Below, in pieces: positions 7,700 to 15,437 of a stretch of 64,000 nt of DNA. The stretch is from positions 124,001 to 188,000 of the forward strand of contig JAGHZQ010000080.1 in assembly GCA_017746715.1 (NCBI GenBank). Direction: 5' to 3'. The stretch is from Cyanobacteria bacterium SBLK (lineage in GTDB: Bacteria; Cyanobacteriota; Cyanobacteriia; Cyanobacteriales; Spirulinaceae). Every line of letters begins with the position of its first letter. The first letter of the stretch is position 1. Both the position numbers and the translations under genes were made by a program. Below the pieces are notes generated by a model. That model was not told the DNA's origin. It worked only from the letters and a program-made list of their open reading frames with translations, and did not search any database.

Positions 7700-10624
7700 T
7701 CAAAACTCATAGGAGACAGAGCCGATAACCGTAAAGGGTTCGCCAAAGAAATTCCCCGCCGATCGCGAGCCATTCGTAAATTCAACGTATTGAACATTGC
7801 CGATATTTTTGAAATTGAGGGCAAATCGCCAATTGTCGCGGCTATAAAAAATGGCGGCATTGGTGACAAAATAACTGTCGAGATCGAAATCATTGTCCAG
7901 ATTCCCCGCTCGTTCGCCGACGAAATTAAAGCCCAAGCCTAAGCCCAAACCCTCCAAATCACCGCTTTGAATCTGATACGTCGTCCATAAACTGGCACTA
8001 TGCTCGGGAACGCCGAACAAGCGATTGCCAATTCTTGTCGTATCGGAATCCTCGGTTATTTCGGTATCGGTGTAGGTATAGGATGCAATCAAATTCCAGC
8101 CCGGAGCAAGTTCTCCCACCAAGTCGAATTCAAAACCGCGACTCTGTTGTTCCCCCGTCGCAACAAAAAAGAAAGGATTGTTTGGATCGGTGGAGGATAC
8201 ATTTTGCTTGGTAATATCAAAATAAGCGGCAGTAGCCACTAGGTTGCCATCCAAAAGTTCTGCTTTAATTCCCACTTCGTAACCTTCTCCTTCCTCGGGA
8301 GGGATAATCTCTCCTGCGGAGGTCGTGTTTTCATTCGGGTTAAACGACTGGGAGTAGTTGCCATAAATGGACGCATTGTCGGTGATGCGATAGAGCAAAC
8401 CCAAGCGCGGCGTAAAGGATTCTAAGTCTTGCGTTGTCTTGACGGCTGTTGTTAGATTATCGACGGTTTGGTTCACCGTATCGTAACGAACCCCTGCTAG
8501 CAATTGCAAGCGATCGTCGAAGAAGGAAATCCGATCTTGCACGTAAATTCCCACGCGATCGGTTGTGACATCAATCGTACCGATGTCGGGAAGGTCTCCC
8601 ACGGTCAAATTGGGAAGTTGTCCGTAAACCGGATTGAAAACGTCGAGACCGAAGAAGGGAGTAAAGTTTCCTCTTGAAGAGAGGAGATCCCGACTTTGGT
8701 TGAGATCCACCCCAAACAACAAATGATGGCGAACCGATCCGGTGTTGAATTCTCCTTGGATGTTCGTCAAGAAGGCATAATTTTCATTTTCTCCTTGTTG
8801 AGAACTGGATACTCGTAGGGAGGTTCCGGTTGCTTCATTAAAAGCCAAAGGAAGGGCAATGACATTGAACGCAAAGTCGTAGGATGAGTAGTTAAAGGCA
8901 TTGCGGATTTTCCAATTGTCGCTAAAGCGATGCTCGAAGTTGTAACCCATGCTGAAAAATTCTTCCTCGATCGCATCCCCCGGTTCGCCGATAATGCGTT
9001 CGATGGGAACGTCAACAACGCTCCGGTTAATGACGGGCAGCCCCAAAGCAGCAGGACTGCGTTCGTCTAAATATTCGAGGGAAACGAGCAAGTCCGTACG
9101 ATCGCTTCTGAAAGCGAGAGTCGGCGCAACTGAGAAGCGCTGATAATCGGTCGTATAATCGTCAAAGGATTGTTGAGAAGAATATACGCTGTTTAATCGA
9201 TACGAGAGAACGTCATCCTCGGTTAAAGAACCAGAAAAATCGACGCGGGGATAAAGTAAGCCTCGAGTGCCCGTTTGCAGTTCTACTTCGTAGAACGGCT
9301 CCGATAAAGGTTGTTTAGAAACCAGATTAATAATCCCTCCAGGTTGAATCTCGCCATAGAGAATGGAAGCAGCCCCTTTAATCACTTCAACCTGTTCGAG
9401 GTTGGCGAGTTCGGGAATGGCTTGAAATCTTCCGTAGCGTCGGAAACCATCTCGGAGGATGGGAGCCCCTGTAAAACCCCGCAGGCTGATGTCGTTATCG
9501 CGAGTGGGATCGGATCCTTGAATGGCAACACCACTAACATTCAGGAGAGCTTCTTGCAATCGAGTCACGCGGCGATCGCGCAACAATTCTTCGGGCAAAA
9601 TCTGAATCGAAAAGGGAGTTTCCAGAATGGACGCATCCAGTCCTGTTGCACTACTAGAACTCGGGGCGATGTAGTTTTCTTCTTGTCCGGTAACTCCAAT
9701 CCGCAGCGTTCCCGAATCGGAGGTTATCGACGAGTCTTGAGAGCGGGCGATCGCGGCGGTGCTGGGAATTTCCACGATGAATTCTTCTCCCGTGACCGAG
9801 AGGTTCGCCTCGGGCAGGACTTCAATTCCTACAAGGGTAATGCGAATGCTCCCGTCCTCCAACGGCTCTACGATTAATGAAGACACCTCCTCAATAGGAT
9901 TTTCCACGCTGTAGCGATCGCTATCGGGAAGAGCGAGTCGAGCATTGACCAGATCGAGAATTAAAGTTTCCCCATCAACTGAAGAGAAGGGTTGAATCAC
10001 ATCCCCATTCGTCGTTTCGAGAACCAATTCCACCCCGGAAGAGATGGGTTGCAGGCGGATATTGGCAATCTCGGCGATGTTAGTTGAAGCCTCTAATGGT
10101 TCTTCCGGCTGAGGATCTCGGGCGATGGCGGAGGGACTAGGAATGTTGACGATGAACTCTGCTCCGGTGGCCGAAAGATTGGCTTCGGGCAGGGTTTCAA
10201 TCCCCGCGATCGCGATACGAATGCTTTGGTCGTCCAAGGTCTCGACAATGAGGGAAGACACCTCCTCTGTGGGATTGTCTGCGCTGTAGCGATCGGCACC
10301 GATATCAAGTCGAGCGCCGACTAGATCGAGGATTAGGGTATTTCCGTCCGTTGAGGAAAAGGCCTGAATATTCTCTCCGTTGGCAGTTTCGAGAATTAAG
10401 TCGAGGCCGGCATCGGTGGGCTGGAATCGAATGCCGATAATTTGCGCGATCGCCTCTTGCGAGACGGCTTCTTGAGCGATCGCATTTGTCTGTTGCGATC
10501 GCAGGGGCAAGACGACACCACTCGATAGAGCAACACTCAGTAACAAAATGGGCAGTGCTTGTTTGGAAGATAACGTCATAGGGAATAGAACGCGAACATG
10601 ACTCTCCCCATTGAGAAAACTCAA
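7700..10624 (-). CDS. TonB-dependent siderophore receptor with two AMIN domains
   Basis: 974 residues from a start at 10624; an in-frame ATG at 10579 would put the signal peptide (ALPILLLSVALSSGVVLPL) at the N-terminus and may be the true start. Two tandem AMIN domains follow (about 55-170 and 185-300), very alike: both carry a TxxG(D/E)xIQxFSSxDGxTLILDL core and the motif EEVSSLIVE. Then comes the plug (about 340-470; VEVIKGAASILYGEIQPGGIINLVSKQPL is shown only in part by this motif) and a 22-strand-type barrel ending in Phe (IGSVSYEF). It would import a ferric siderophore across the outer membrane, powered by TonB-ExbBD. It lies downstream of, and on the same strand as, the carrier-AcpS-ligase genes, after a 370-base gap that may hold its own promoter. 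Confidence 0.93.
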   Translation of the reverse strand: MSFLNGESHVRVLFPMTLSSKQALPILLLSVALSSGVVLPLRSQQTNAIAQEAVSQEAIAQIIGIRFQPTDAGLDLILETANGENIQAFSSTDGNTLILDLVGARLDIGADRYSADNPTEEVSSLIVETLDDQSIRIAIAGIETLPEANLSATGAEFIVNIPSPSAIARDPQPEEPLEASTNIAEIANIRLQPISSGVELVLETTNGDVIQPFSSVDGETLILDLVNARLALPDSDRYSVENPIEEVSSLIVEPLEDGSIRITLVGIEVLPEANLSVTGEEFIVEIPSTAAIARSQDSSITSDSGTLRIGVTGQEENYIAPSSSSATGLDASILETPFSIQILPEELLRDRRVTRLQEALLNVSGVAIQGSDPTRDNDISLRGFTGAPILRDGFRRYGRFQAIPELANLEQVEVIKGAASILYGEIQPGGIINLVSKQPLSEPFYEVELQTGTRGLLYPRVDFSGSLTEDDVLSYRLNSVYSSQQSFDDYTTDYQRFSVAPTLAFRSDRTDLLVSLEYLDERSPAALGLPVINRSVVDVPIERIIGEPGDAIEEEFFSMGYNFEHRFSDNWKIRNAFNYSSYDFAFNVIALPLAFNEATGTSLRVSSSQQGENENYAFLTNIQGEFNTGSVRHHLLFGVDLNQSRDLLSSRGNFTPFFGLDVFNPVYGQLPNLTVGDLPDIGTIDVTTDRVGIYVQDRISFFDDRLQLLAGVRYDTVNQTVDNLTTAVKTTQDLESFTPRLGLLYRITDNASIYGNYSQSFNPNENTTSAGEIIPPEEGEGYEVGIKAELLDGNLVATAAYFDITKQNVSSTDPNNPFFFVATGEQQSRGFEFDLVGELAPGWNLIASYTYTDTEITEDSDTTRIGNRLFGVPEHSASLWTTYQIQSGDLEGLGLGLGFNFVGERAGNLDNDFDLDSYFVTNAAIFYSRDNWRFALNFKNIGNVQYVEFTNGSRSAGNFFGEPFTVIGSVSYEF

Positions 10625-10994
10625 CTTTATGGGGGTTTATTGCAAAATATATTCAACTAGGTTATCAGAAAAATTGAATTTAGAACTCAAATTTCTGAGG
10701 AAAATTCGGACAGATATTCCAATTAAAAGTTAATATTAACGGCTATATTAGTCCAAGCCCTCATTTTTTTATTGATAAAATTTACTAATAACTTTGCAGT
10801 TGAATGGGAAGTTATTAGGAAGATGAAAACAGATACCGCGCAACACTCAAATGTACGACTCGCAAATCCCTCAAGCGATCGCGGATTTTTTTCTCAGACA
10901 AATAAAGCAGAAAATTGTCCCATCGCGATCGCTACAGACACTCATTTTTAACCCAAGAAATATCACTTAAACATGTATTCCAGATCGGGAATCG
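10625..10994. other. spacer between ligase gene and TonB receptor
   Basis: 370 bases, mostly A/T-rich, with no credible gene on either strand. It probably contains the receptor promoter. No clear Fur box or terminator was identified by eye. Confidence 0.4.
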
Positions 10995-12566
10995 TCATTT
11001 TTGTTCTATTAGTGAAGGAGAGGGATCGATCTTCGCCCGCAACGATTTGCGATGGATTTTGCCCGTAGAGGTACGAGGCAAGCGCTCGACAAAATACACG
11101 GATTGAGGAGCTTTAAAGTGAGGTAAATGCTGTTTGGCAAATTGACAGATATTCTTTTCTAAAGCAGGAAAGGGACGTCGTTCGGGTTTGAGACCGACAT
11201 GGGCCACAATCCGAGTGAGTTGGTGCCCCCCCTCGGATTCCGGAACGATCGCCACTTCTAGGATATCGGGATGTTGCAGAAGCACCGATTCAATTTCCAA
11301 GGGGGATATCCACTGACCATTCGCTTTAAAGAGATCGTCTTTACGTCCCATAAATTTAAAATAGCCTTCGTCATCGCAGATATATTTATCTCCCGTTCCC
11401 ATGGTATTACCGCAAAGGGCTTGGCGAGTTTCTGGCAGGCGATTCCAATAACCCAACATCAGGCTCTCTCCTTTCACCTCCAAGTTGCCGATTTCACCAG
11501 CAGGCTGAGGCAAGCCCCCATCGTCCACGACGCGCACCTCATAACCGGAAACGGGACGACCGCAAGTACCGGGTTTGCAAGCTCCCGGTCGATTGGATAA
11601 AAAGATATGCAAAAATTCGGTCGTGCCGATCCCTTCGCAAATTTCGAGAGCGAATGTTTCTCGCCATTGATACCAGACGCTTGGAGGCAACTGTTCGGCG
11701 GCGGAAACGCACAAGCGCAAGCTGGAAACATTGAGAGGCGCAATCTCTCCCACGGCTAAAAGATTGGCGTAAATACTGGGAATGCCGAAGAAAACGGTAG
11801 GCTTGTAGCGATCGACGTCGGCAATAATATCGAAGGCATTTCCCGCTTCTGACAAAATAGCAGAGGCTCCGACTGCCATGGGCATATATAGGGAGTTGCC
11901 CAACCCATAAGCAAAGGCGAGAGGAGCAACCGAGTAGGTAATATCGTTTTCCTTGAGTCCCAATACCCCTTGACTGTAGTTGCGAGCGCAGATGACCATA
12001 TTTTGGTGAAGGTGAATGACCCCTTTGGGTTTGCCCGTACTGCCAGAGGTGTAGAGCCAAAAGGCGGGTTCGTCCCGATGGGTATCTGCGGGGGAAGGAA
12101 GGCAATTTTGTTGAGCGAGAAGGGAGAGAAAAGAGCGATCGCCGTCAGTCAAAAGCGTATGACGCAAAAAAGGAGAATCGCTCGATTCGAGTCTCTCGTA
12201 CCCATCGCGATCGCTCAGTAAAACTTTAGCCCGGGAGTCCTGCAGAATGTAGCGAACGTCCTCAACGGTACAATTGGGGACGATGGGGACGGGAATCGCT
12301 CCCAGCCAAATCGCTCCCCAAAAGGCGAAAACAAATTCCGGCCGGTTACCTAACAAAATGGCAATGCGGTTTTCTCGTTCGACTCCCAGTTCTGCCAGCA
12401 AGTTCGCCGCCCGCTGGACGAGATCGCGAGTTTGGGCATAGGTATAAGTCTCGTCCTTGGCATAAAGGGCAATTTTATCGCCCCTACCCTGGGTTATATT
12501 CTCATCTAAGAAATAAGCGGCAGCATTGAAGTGAATGGGTAATGGTTCAAAAAGAGCGTTCATCAT
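10995..12566 (-). CDS. benzoate-CoA-ligase-like aryl acid activating enzyme (ANL superfamily)
   Basis: 523 residues, the usual length for the family. The N-terminal FNAAAYFLDENITQGRGDKIA is typical of benzoate-CoA ligases. ANL motifs are LYTSGSTGKPKGVIH (A3), GIGTTEFLH (A5), TGDKYICDDEGYFKFMGRKDD (A7/A8 region) and RTSTGKIHRK with the catalytic Lys (A10). It would adenylate an aromatic acid. With a salicylate synthase and a stand-alone carrier protein in the locus, the likely job is salicylate activation and loading, in the role of PchD, YbtE or MbtA; the sequence is closer to the benzoate-CoA ligase branch than to those enzymes (inference from motifs). Last gene of a carrier-AcpS-ligase run, 21 bases after the AcpS gene. 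Confidence 0.85.
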   Translation of the reverse strand: MMNALFEPLPIHFNAAAYFLDENITQGRGDKIALYAKDETYTYAQTRDLVQRAANLLAELGVERENRIAILLGNRPEFVFAFWGAIWLGAIPVPIVPNCTVEDVRYILQDSRAKVLLSDRDGYERLESSDSPFLRHTLLTDGDRSFLSLLAQQNCLPSPADTHRDEPAFWLYTSGSTGKPKGVIHLHQNMVICARNYSQGVLGLKENDITYSVAPLAFAYGLGNSLYMPMAVGASAILSEAGNAFDIIADVDRYKPTVFFGIPSIYANLLAVGEIAPLNVSSLRLCVSAAEQLPPSVWYQWRETFALEICEGIGTTEFLHIFLSNRPGACKPGTCGRPVSGYEVRVVDDGGLPQPAGEIGNLEVKGESLMLGYWNRLPETRQALCGNTMGTGDKYICDDEGYFKFMGRKDDLFKANGQWISPLEIESVLLQHPDILEVAIVPESEGGHQLTRIVAHVGLKPERRPFPALEKNICQFAKQHLPHFKAPQSVYFVERLPRTSTGKIHRKSLRAKIDPSPSLIEQK

Positions 12567-12587
12567 TCATTAATCATTGATAATGGT

Positions 12588-12986
12588 TTATTGATAAGCG
12601 ATCGCGCGAACGAGAAGATGATGCTGCCAAGAAACCCAACTCATCTCCCATTGTTGCAATCCCAGTTCATTGGCTTTTTGGCGGGCGGACCCCAACAAAT
12701 TTACGGATAAGCGACCCGATGAATCCAACTTGGCGGCAATATCAAACCAGTTAATTTCCGCCAGCCCCGTCGCAAGTGCTTTGCCGATCGCTTCTTTGCT
12801 GGCAAAACACAGTGCCAAATATTCCTCGGCTTTAGGGGCGAGTCGGCTGGCATCGAGTTCTTCTGAGGCAAAGACTAGAGCTAGAATTTCGCGATCGTAG
12901 CGCTCGATGAAGCCTTCGATCTTGGCAATTTCCACGAGATCGATCCCGACCGCTTTGATAATCCGACCTTGACAAGATCTTGGCAA
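12588..12986 (-). CDS. holo-[acyl-carrier-protein] synthase (AcpS-type phosphopantetheinyl transferase)
   Basis: The AcpS signature starts at AVGIDLVEI, with the Mg-ligand Asp. The second ligand, Glu, is in LCFASKEAIGKALATG. The C-terminal VSWQHHLLVRAIA occupies the usual SISHxxxYA strand but is divergent. The frame is open upstream to 13058, but that start would overlap the carrier gene. I prefer the TTG at 12986: it has GGAGG about 9 bases upstream and begins 22 bases after the carrier stop, giving 132 residues, close to the normal AcpS size of about 125. It probably adds phosphopantetheine to the carrier proteins of this locus. Confidence 0.8.
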   Translation of the reverse strand: MPRSCQGRIIKAVGIDLVEIAKIEGFIERYDREILALVFASEELDASRLAPKAEEYLALCFASKEAIGKALATGLAEINWFDIAAKLDSSGRLSVNLLGSARQKANELGLQQWEMSWVSWQHHLLVRAIAYQ

Positions 12987-13008
12987 GACTTTACTCCTCC
13001 CTCGGGGG

Positions 13009-13263
13009 TCAAACAAGAGCGGCTCTCGCACTTTCGACGGCCTGACTAACTTCTGCAAGAGTTTTGTCCAGACGGGTTTCTAATTTCACGACAACGCCGA
13101 GTTGACGTTTGAGTGCGAGAGAAATTTCCACGATCTCGGTCGAGTCTAATTGCAAGTCGCGATGGAGCAGAGCATCATCGCGCAACAATTCTTCGGCAAT
13201 ACCCAGATTTGTCAAAATCTCCTTCAGGGTGTTTTTAACATCAAGGGAGGGGTTCTGTTTCAT
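13009..13263 (-). CDS. stand-alone carrier protein (putative aryl carrier protein)
   Basis: About 84 residues from the ATG at 13263 (a GTG lies two codons upstream). The phosphopantetheine site is the Ser in DLQLDSTEIVEI, followed by a typical helix II. Helices before and after (NTLKEILTNLGIAEE, TLAEVSQAVESARA) complete the fold. It is the first gene of a minus-strand run with AcpS and the aryl-acid ligase, which suggests that it carries the activated salicyl starter to the Cy-A-PCP synthetase. The divergent neighbour is the AraC regulator, and repeated operator-like motifs lie in the shared spacer. Confidence 0.85.
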   Translation of the reverse strand: MKQNPSLDVKNTLKEILTNLGIAEELLRDDALLHRDLQLDSTEIVEISLALKRQLGVVVKLETRLDKTLAEVSQAVESARAALV

Positions 13264-13360
13264 GCCCACTTATTTATAAAAATTCTCAACAAGTTAACAA
13301 GATGGCGTTATCAAAGATAATCCTATCAGAGAAGCGATAACTGGCTTGGCTCGAAACGGA

Positions 13361-13439
13361 TTTTCTTTTGTCCGAAACGGATCGGCTGGCTCAATGCAAA
13401 AGAAAACACGGATCGGATCTCTCAATGCACAAGAAAACA
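13361..13439. promoter_or_regulatory. repeated operator-like motifs in the regulator/carrier divergent promoter
   Basis: CTCAATGCAAAAGAAAACA (13390-13408) recurs as CTCAATGCACAAGAAAACA (13421-13439), 18/19 identical and offset by 31 bases, about three helical turns. Each is preceded by ATCGG. An inverted partial copy, TTTTCTTTTG, lies at 13361-13370, and the flanking CGAAACGGAT also occurs twice (about 13352-13361 and 13373-13382). The cluster sits between the divergent AraC gene and the carrier gene. By position it is a good candidate for the PchR-like regulator's binding site; this is inference. Confidence 0.5.
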
Positions 13440-13493
13440 TTGACCCTAGGGAATATTTTTGTCTATACGATCGCTTCTTAAGCTAAACTTAAT

Positions 13494-13508
13494 TGATATA
13501 ATTTCTCA
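13494..13508. promoter_or_regulatory. candidate Fur-type box upstream of the AraC regulator
   Basis: TGATATAATTTCTCA fits the 7-1-7 inverted repeat TGATAATnATTATCA at 10 of 14 defined positions. It lies 51 bases upstream of the regulator ATG. The A/T-rich background makes chance matches likely, so this is tentative. Confidence 0.3.
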
Positions 13509-13558
13509 ATTACTTCCAATCGAAACCAATATTAAATGACTATAGGATTGACAGTAGA

Positions 13559-14572
13559 ATGCAACAGGGTTTCTCTCGGCAACCAGAACAAACGAATTTA
13601 TCAGACTTGTATCTCTACAAGACAGAGGAAACAGAAGAACAACCGGAGTGGTTGAAGGCTATGGGTCAGGATTCAGACCGTTTGGCTTATCCGAGTTCCG
13701 GGTTACAGATATTAATCGAAGATCGTTCCGGGCTGCGGATATTAATCAAAAATCGTTGGACGAAAGAAGATTGGGTGATACAGGGTCATCATTTTCATTC
13801 CGAGCCATTGAAGTTCTATTTTCTAGTTTCTGGAGAATTGAGCGGTGTTGCCGGACGGCCTGACTCTCCTTCCTTCGTTTTGCAGGCCGGACAAAATTGC
13901 TTGCTGGCTTCTAGCGGCGATCGCCCTCGAATCATCTACCATGCCAATCGGCCCTATTTAGCCGTGACGATTCTGCTCGCTCGCGAGTATATCAGAACAT
14001 TGTTAGAAGGGAAATCCGAACTGCCTCAGTCCTTGCTCCAGGCGATCGAGTCTTCAGCAGAGACATTTTTGCATATAGACTCGACTTCAGCCGCCATGCA
14101 GGTTGCTCTCCATCAAATCTTGCACTGTCCTTACAAGGGTTCGATCGCACAGATTTACGTTAAGAGTAAGGCCATCGAACTCATTGCCCTCAAACTGGCT
14201 CAGATCGGCGAACAAATGAAACAACCCCTAAAAAACATCCCATTACAGCCCCGAGACATTGATTGCATCCATAATGCGAAGGACATTTTGATGAGCAATA
14301 TAGAATCTCCGCCCTCCTTACCCGAACTGGCTAGGAAAGCAGGTATCAACGATTACAAGCTCAAAATTGGCTTTCGTCAAGTCTTTGGCACGACGGTATT
14401 TGGCTATCTTCGCAACCAACGCATGGAACGAGCACGCCAACTGCTCCTCGAAAAACGAATGAATGTCTCGGAAGTCGCCGAAACTGTCGGCTATAGCAGC
14501 CTCAGTCGGTTTAGCATGGCATTCAAACATTACTTTGGCATTACCCCCAAAGCCTATCAAAAAAATTCTTAA
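13559..14572 (+). CDS. AraC-family transcriptional regulator, PchR-like
   Basis: 337 residues. The C-terminal 95 residues hold the double helix-turn-helix of AraC/XylS proteins: PPSLPELARKAGINDYKLKIGFRQVFG and LLLEKRMNVSEVAETVGYSSLSRFSMAFKHYFGITPKAYQ (motif positions about 245-335). The N-terminal effector region (HHFHSEPLKFYFLVSGELSG, GDRPRIIYHANRPYLAV) has the cupin-like pattern of PchR-type regulators, which in pyochelin producers bind the ferric siderophore and then activate synthesis and receptor genes. Its position between the carrier operon and the thioesterase gene, with repeated motifs upstream, supports that role. A weak AGG lies 12 bases before the ATG. Confidence 0.85.
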   Translation: MQQGFSRQPEQTNLSDLYLYKTEETEEQPEWLKAMGQDSDRLAYPSSGLQILIEDRSGLRILIKNRWTKEDWVIQGHHFHSEPLKFYFLVSGELSGVAGRPDSPSFVLQAGQNCLLASSGDRPRIIYHANRPYLAVTILLAREYIRTLLEGKSELPQSLLQAIESSAETFLHIDSTSAAMQVALHQILHCPYKGSIAQIYVKSKAIELIALKLAQIGEQMKQPLKNIPLQPRDIDCIHNAKDILMSNIESPPSLPELARKAGINDYKLKIGFRQVFGTTVFGYLRNQRMERARQLLLEKRMNVSEVAETVGYSSLSRFSMAFKHYFGITPKAYQKNS

Positions 14573-14575
14573 TCT

Positions 14576-15340
14576 TCACTCGGTCTTTCCCACATTCCTG
14601 AGTTTTTGGGAAAGAGCCTGAAGCAGGAGCGATCGCTCCGTGTTGATAAAGAAATGATCTCCCGGAAACATTTGTAGGGAAAAATCATTTTTCCCGTGTT
14701 GAGACCAGGCTTGCAGTTGAATTTTACTTGCTTCTGGATCGCGATCGCCTCCAAAGGCAGCAATGGGTATTTCTAGAGGAGGCTCGGCCTTGATTTCATA
14801 GGTTTCATCAATCTCTAAATCTCCTCGCAAGATAGGCACGAGTAACTGCATCATGTCGGAATTTTCCAGAATTTCTTGAGGTGTACCATTCAAGCGTTTT
14901 AGTTCTTGAATAAACTCTTCTTCCGGGAGGGCGTGAATGGGAGAAGGATCGGGGAAATGAGGCGCTTGGCGACCGGAAACCAACAAGCAGTGGGGTTGAC
15001 GATCGTAGCGATCGCGACAATAACGAGCAAATTCAAAAGCAACCAACGCGCCGAAACTATGGCCGAACAAAACATAGGGTCGGTCTACATAGGGACGCAA
15101 ACCTTCTCCTAATGCTTCTATCAAAGAAGGCATATCTCTCGGTAAAGGCTCTCTCATGCGAGAACTCCGTCCCGGCAATTCAACGGGACAAACTTCTAGA
15201 GTTGAGGGAAGTTCTCGATGCCAGTCGCGAAAGATTGCCGCATTTCCCCCTGCATAGGGAAAGCAAAATAACCGCAATTGCGCTCTGGGATTAGGGGTAC
15301 AACAGTTAATCCAAGGGTTATAAGGAATTGAAGCGACCAT
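14576..15340 (-). CDS. type II thioesterase
   Basis: About 254 residues from the ATG at 15340 (a GTG lies just upstream at 15343). Alpha/beta-hydrolase fold: LRLFCFPYAGGNAAIFRDW near the N-terminus, nucleophile Ser in LFGHSFGALVAFE, Asp in the AAFGGDRDPEA loop and His in MFPGDHFFIN. Stand-alone TEII enzymes clear misprimed or stalled thioesters from NRPS/PKS carrier domains, for example PchC and YbtT in the pyochelin and yersiniabactin systems. It lies 97 bases after the Cy-A-PCP synthetase on the same strand and converges with the AraC gene, with 3 bases between stops. Confidence 0.9.
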   Translation of the reverse strand: MVASIPYNPWINCCTPNPRAQLRLFCFPYAGGNAAIFRDWHRELPSTLEVCPVELPGRSSRMREPLPRDMPSLIEALGEGLRPYVDRPYVLFGHSFGALVAFEFARYCRDRYDRQPHCLLVSGRQAPHFPDPSPIHALPEEEFIQELKRLNGTPQEILENSDMMQLLVPILRGDLEIDETYEIKAEPPLEIPIAAFGGDRDPEASKIQLQAWSQHGKNDFSLQMFPGDHFFINTERSLLLQALSQKLRNVGKTE

Positions 15341-15373
15341 CACAAATCTGTTATTTCAGCAAACGGCGAATAA

Positions 15374-15393
15374 TTATAGCGCTACGCGCTAGG
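15374..15393. repeat. 20-base repeat, copy 1
   Basis: TTATAGCGCTACGCGCTAGG. An identical 20-base copy lies at 18913-18932, so the two copies sit just outside the two ends of the NRPS gene. The core TAGCGC..GCGCTA is an inverted repeat. Confidence 0.6.
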
Positions 15394-15437
15394 GAGTAGT
15401 AAATTATGTAATACGCCCTCATGCAAGATTTTGAGTT

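Noticed and set aside
7598..7942. 114-codon plus-strand frame across the 3' end of the TonB receptor
   Set aside because: Antisense to the conserved terminal barrel strands; no features of its own.
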